This document shows positions 6,613 to 8,581 of a stretch of DNA of 8,581 nt, piece by piece (the stretch's first letter is position 1; every line of letters starts with the position of its first letter). The stretch lies in the NCBI GenBank assembly GCA_020056205.1, contig JAGVIF010000055.1, positions 1-8,581 of the forward strand. The letters run 5' to 3'. The position numbers were made by a program, and so were the translations under genes. This DNA is from Lentisphaeria bacterium (GTDB lineage: Bacteria; Verrucomicrobiota; Lentisphaeria; Victivallales; GWF2-50-93). A model generated the notes under the pieces. The model had not been told where the DNA came from. It saw only the letters and a list, made by a program, of their open reading frames with translations, and made no database searches.

Positions 6613-6674
6613 CCCTTCGACAAGTTCGACAAGCTCACCGCGAACAGGCTCACTGCGGGCAAGCTCAGGGCAGG
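6613..6674. repeat. TTCGACAAGCTC-type low-complexity repeat block
   Basis: The block alternates imperfect copies of TTCGACAAG/GGGCAAG and CTCA(C/G): CCCTTCGACAAG, TTCGACAAGCTCA, CAGGCTCACTG, GGCAAGCTCAGGGCAGG. It begins CCCTTCGACAAG and ends in GCTCAGGGCAGG. Similar intergenic blocks are known from many environmental genomes; no coding role is seen. Confidence 0.7.
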
Positions 6675-6720
6675 CGAATTACACGAAAAAACACGAAAAT
6701 GATTTTAGATTTTAAAACCC

Positions 6721-6748
6721 TGAACGATGAACGGTGAACCCTGAACCC
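6721..6748. repeat. heptamer tandem array (TGAACNN x4)
   Basis: Four exact-length units follow one another: TGAACGA, TGAACGG, TGAACCC, TGAACCC. It is a simple-sequence array with no visible coding role. Confidence 0.85.
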
Positions 6749-6876
6749 TTTCTTTATTCTTTATCGTTTATTATCAAGAACTTAGTTTAAATTCGGCCGT
6801 ATTGAACCGCAAAACTTAGGGGAATATATCTCTTCTGGCGCAGATAGGCAATAGAAATTTACTTTATTCCGAGTAT

Positions 6877-6904
6877 TTGAATAAAAGAAAAAAGGAAGTA
6901 GATT
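6877..6904 (+). promoter_or_regulatory. candidate promoter of the tRNA-Ala gene
   Basis: TTGAAT (6877-6882) and TAGATT (6899-6904), separated by 16 bp, lie 33 bp before the mature tRNA 5' end. That spacing would give a leader of about 25-30 nt. Both hexamers are imperfect matches to the sigma-70 consensus. Confidence 0.35.
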
Positions 6905-6937
6905 ACTCCCTCGTTTTCTGTCTACGAATCATTAAAC

Positions 6938-7014
6938 GGGGCTGTAGCTCAGTTGGCTAGAGCGGCTGGTTCGCAATCAGCAGGTCAGGGGTTCAAGTCC
7001 CCTCAGCTCCACCA
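6938..7014 (+). tRNA. tRNA-Ala (anticodon CGC), CCA encoded
   Basis: This is a complete 77-nt cloverleaf. Acceptor GGGGCTG pairs with CAGCTCC and includes the G3-U70 wobble that marks alanine tRNAs. The D arm is GCTC/GAGC. The anticodon arm is GCTGG-TTCGCAA-TCAGC with anticodon CGC at 6972-6974, reading GCG. The T arm is AGGGG-TTCAAGT-CCCCT, and discriminator A is followed by genomic CCA. No base is disrupted, so it should be functional. The next base after CCA is the first base of an inverted-repeat element. Confidence 0.96.
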
Positions 7015-7085
7015 GTAAATATTCACCGAACCCCGCCTGCCTGTGCGTGTCCGCACGCAGACAGGTCCTTTCGGCGAATATTTAC
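7015..7085. mobile_element. 71-bp MITE-like element with GTAAATATTCACCGAA termini, inserted at the tRNA 3' end
   Basis: The left end GTAAATATTCACCGAA (7015-7030) and right end TTCGGCGAATATTTAC (7070-7085) are inverted repeats matching at 15 of 16 positions. The core (7036-7065) is the 30-bp palindrome also found alone at 5012. CACCA borders both ends (7010-7014 and 7086-7090), consistent with a 5-bp target duplication that keeps the tRNA CCA intact. It has no coding capacity. Confidence 0.75.
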
Positions 7086-7126
7086 CACCACTCTTCGTTT
7101 GCCCAAATAAAAATTGGATTTTACAA

Positions 7127-8299
7127 ATGACTACGAGAGATATTCTTGAGATTGGACAACAATATTTTATTGAATTGCTCACAAATAAAAGAGCATCGCG
7201 GTTTGACAATGCCGCCAAGGGACTGCTTTTTCTGTTGTCGAGGATGTACAGGCGATCCGTCCAGTTCAGGATATGGCTTTATGACAAAAGGATTTTTAGG
7301 CCGAGGGCGCTCGGATGTCTTGTCGTAAGCATAGGCAATCTCACATGCGGCGGAACCGGCAAGACGCCTGTAGTTGAAGTATTCGCCAAGACGCTGGCTC
7401 AAAAGGGGAGAAAAGTGGCCATACTGAGCAGAGGCTATAGAAGCAAAGACCGAACATTATATGAAAAATTCATAGCCATCTTCAAGTCAAAAAAAAAGGA
7501 AGTGCCTCCGCGTGTGGTCTCCGATGGAAAAAACCTCCTCTTAAATTCCCTTACCGCAGGAGATGAGCCCTACATGCTGGCATCCAACCTCAAAAATGTC
7601 GTGGTGCTTGTGGACAAGGACAGAGTGAAATCGGGCAGATATGCAATATCGGAATTTGAGGCCGACACGCTGATACTTGACGACGGATTTCAGTATCTCG
7701 ATTTAAGACCGAGGCTTAACATAGTCCTAGTAGATTCAAAAACGCCTTTCGACAACCACCATGTCCTGCCAAGAGGCCTCCTGCGGGAGCCAATAAAAAA
7801 TATAAGGCGCGCCGATTATATTTTCCTCTCGAAATCCGATGGCAGCCCGCGCATAAAACATCTCAAGTCGTTCCTAAGAAAACACAACAGAAAGGCTGAA
7901 ATAATTGAATGCTGTCACAAGCCTTTATATCTCGAAGATGTCTTCAATTCCGATTTGCAAATAGACCTGAACTTTTTGAAAGGAAAGAAAATAGCGGCGT
8001 TGAGCGGAATAGCCAATCCGCACAGTTTCGAAGAATTTTTGGAGAATTTTGGAGCGAAAATCGTTTGGTTCGAAAGATTCGCGGATCATCATCGCTATGA
8101 ACAACAGGAAATCATAGATTTCATAAACAGGTCGGCAAGATTTGGCGCGCAGGCCGTAATAACCACCGAAAAAGACGCCGTTCGAATACCAAGGTTAGAC
8201 AGACGCGATATTCCCGTATATTTCATGCGCGTTGAAATAGACATAATAAGCGGACAGGAAAGCTTCGACCAATGCATCTCGCGAATCTGTTTTTTGTAG
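7127..8299 (+). CDS. lpxK: tetraacyldisaccharide 4'-kinase (lipid A synthesis)
   Basis: The 390-residue enzyme phosphorylates the 4' position of the lipid A disaccharide at the inner membrane, the step before Kdo addition. Motifs in order are SIGNLTCGGTGKTPVVE, containing the P-loop GGTGKT (75-80); SRGY (101-104); GDEP (145-148); DDGFQ (185-189); LPRGLLREP (214-222); the SGIANP region (293-298); DHHRY (320-324); and TTEKDAVR (346-353). A hydrophobic N-terminal segment (about 32-52) fits the membrane anchor. It is longer than the usual 320-350 residues, with an extended N-terminus and a lysine-rich insert (about 107-130). ATG 7127 is chosen because the open frame further upstream lies in the MITE-like element. 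No good Shine-Dalgarno sequence is seen. It is probably transcribed with, or just after, the tRNA. Confidence 0.93.
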   Translation: MTTRDILEIGQQYFIELLTNKRASRFDNAAKGLLFLLSRMYRRSVQFRIWLYDKRIFRPRALGCLVVSIGNLTCGGTGKTPVVEVFAKTLAQKGRKVAILSRGYRSKDRTLYEKFIAIFKSKKKEVPPRVVSDGKNLLLNSLTAGDEPYMLASNLKNVVVLVDKDRVKSGRYAISEFEADTLILDDGFQYLDLRPRLNIVLVDSKTPFDNHHVLPRGLLREPIKNIRRADYIFLSKSDGSPRIKHLKSFLRKHNRKAEIIECCHKPLYLEDVFNSDLQIDLNFLKGKKIAALSGIANPHSFEEFLENFGAKIVWFERFADHHRYEQQEIIDFINRSARFGAQAVITTEKDAVRIPRLDRRDIPVYFMRVEIDIISGQESFDQCISRICFL

Positions 8300-8382
8300 A
8301 GAATCGGTGCCAGTATAAATTAATCATTGCAATTAAATAGGTTGCAGTTATATTATTGCATTTGAAATTTTGAGGCTTGAGG

Positions 8383-8479
8383 GTAAATATTCACCGAAAG
8401 GACCTGTCTGCGTACCTGCCTGAGCGAGAACGCTCGCAGTCAGGCGGACACGCACAGGCAGGGTTCGGTGAATATTTAC
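8383..8479. mobile_element. 97-bp MITE-like element, second copy, with nested palindrome
   Basis: Perfect 16-bp inverted termini GTAAATATTCACCGAA (8383-8398) and TTCGGTGAATATTTAC (8464-8479) flank the same core as at 7015, in reverse orientation. The core hairpin is interrupted at its apex by 30 extra bases (8414-8443). These form another hairpin matching the 30-bp core unit at 24 of 30 positions. Four bases near the right arm are missing relative to the other copy. No target duplication is visible (flanks TGAGG and GCGGC). Confidence 0.8.
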
Positions 8480-8581
8480 GCGGCGAGGATGATGACGAAA
8501 AGGATATGTTCACTTCCGCCGGGGCTTGGCTGGGAGACGATAGATTCAAATCGAGTATCCAGCTTGTTACGGGGAGACTGA
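8480..8581 (+). CDS. possible coding fragment at the right edge
   Basis: In the frame of GAG 8485-8487, the plus strand reads GEDDDEKDMFTSAGAWLGDD then RFKSSIQLVTGRL without a stop to the window end. Composition is that of an ordinary soluble protein. The frame also stays open back through the whole 97-bp element to a TGA just before it. No start with a Shine-Dalgarno sequence is visible: ATG 8506 is preceded by AAAAGG at too short a distance. It may be a gene whose 5' part is element-derived, or chance. The opposite strand is also open here and ends at a TAA made by the element. Confidence 0.25.
   Translation, partial: AARMMTKRICSLPPGLGWETIDSNRVSSLLRGD

Larger units (their letters stand above)
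6497..6937. other. non-coding intergenic stretch with low-complexity repeats
   Basis: About 440 bases separate the sigma-factor start from the tRNA. The first part holds three repeat types in a row (listed separately). From 6750 to 6870 it is AT-rich, with no gene or convincing structure seen. An open frame across 6522-6737 consists of repeat sequence and is not considered a gene. The sigma-factor promoter should lie in this stretch, but no clear -35/-10 pair was found. Confidence 0.6.

Noticed and set aside
6522..6737. 71-codon plus-strand open frame
   Set aside because: It is built from the hexamer and TTCGACAAG repeats, has low complexity, no ribosome binding site and no recognisable domain.
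6863..6885. TTTATTC/GAATAAA inverted repeat before the tRNA
   Set aside because: It is short, AT-only apart from one pair, and overlaps the candidate -35 hexamer; probably chance.
7043..7126. Upstream extension of lpxK by 28 codons
   Set aside because: The extension lies in the palindromic core and end of the MITE-like element and has no family similarity; ATG 7127 precedes the recognisable protein.
7003..7402. Minus-strand open frames over the tRNA and lpxK start
   Set aside because: One crosses the tRNA and the repeat element, the other is antisense to the lpxK P-loop region; neither has coding character.
5012..8479. CRISPR array
   Set aside because: The repeated palindromes are far apart, variable in length and not separated by regular spacers.

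Overview
The window reads as part of the chromosome of an uncultivated Gram-negative bacterium. An lpxK (lipid A) gene and two envelope-glycan-type genes imply an outer membrane. The mid-GC coding style and the short palindromic and low-complexity intergenic repeats recall genomes such as Omnitrophota and other candidate phyla. That placement is inference from style only.

Layout, left to right. Positions 1-2095 carry a full-length glutamine-hydrolysing asparagine synthase (minus strand). A possible partial ORF lies beyond it at the left edge. Positions 2083-2400 hold a candidate 48-residue small ORF overlapping the asnB start, a 19-bp direct repeat, and a 114-bp inverted-repeat element with a 5-bp direct repeat at its ends, set in a hexamer array. 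Positions 2416-2697 encode a short HEPN-type protein (minus) that looks like an in-frame splice of a minimal nucleotidyltransferase N-terminus onto an internally deleted HEPN domain. Its last residues are supplied by half of a dispersed repeat. Positions 2785-3894 encode a GT4-type glycosyltransferase (minus), divergent from a zinc-ribbon class I methyltransferase at 3985-4959 (plus). This gene set looks like the edge of a surface-polysaccharide cluster. The methyltransferase converges on a sigma-70 family factor (5072-6496, minus), with a hairpin repeat between the two stop codons.

Positions 6497-6937 are non-coding and hold three low-complexity repeat types in a row. A tRNA-Ala(CGC) follows at 6938-7014. 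Its encoded CCA abuts a 71-bp MITE-like element (7015-7085) bounded by CACCA direct repeats, and lpxK follows (7127-8299). A second, larger copy of the element (8383-8479) carries a related palindrome nested inside the first. A possible coding fragment runs off the right edge.

The most notable points are two unrelated short elements with terminal inverted repeats and apparent 5-bp target duplications, a palindrome inserted into a related palindrome, a chimeric MNT/HEPN relic, and a sigma factor with substitutions at several positions that set promoter specificity in E. coli sigma-70. No CRISPR array, prophage or transposase gene is visible.
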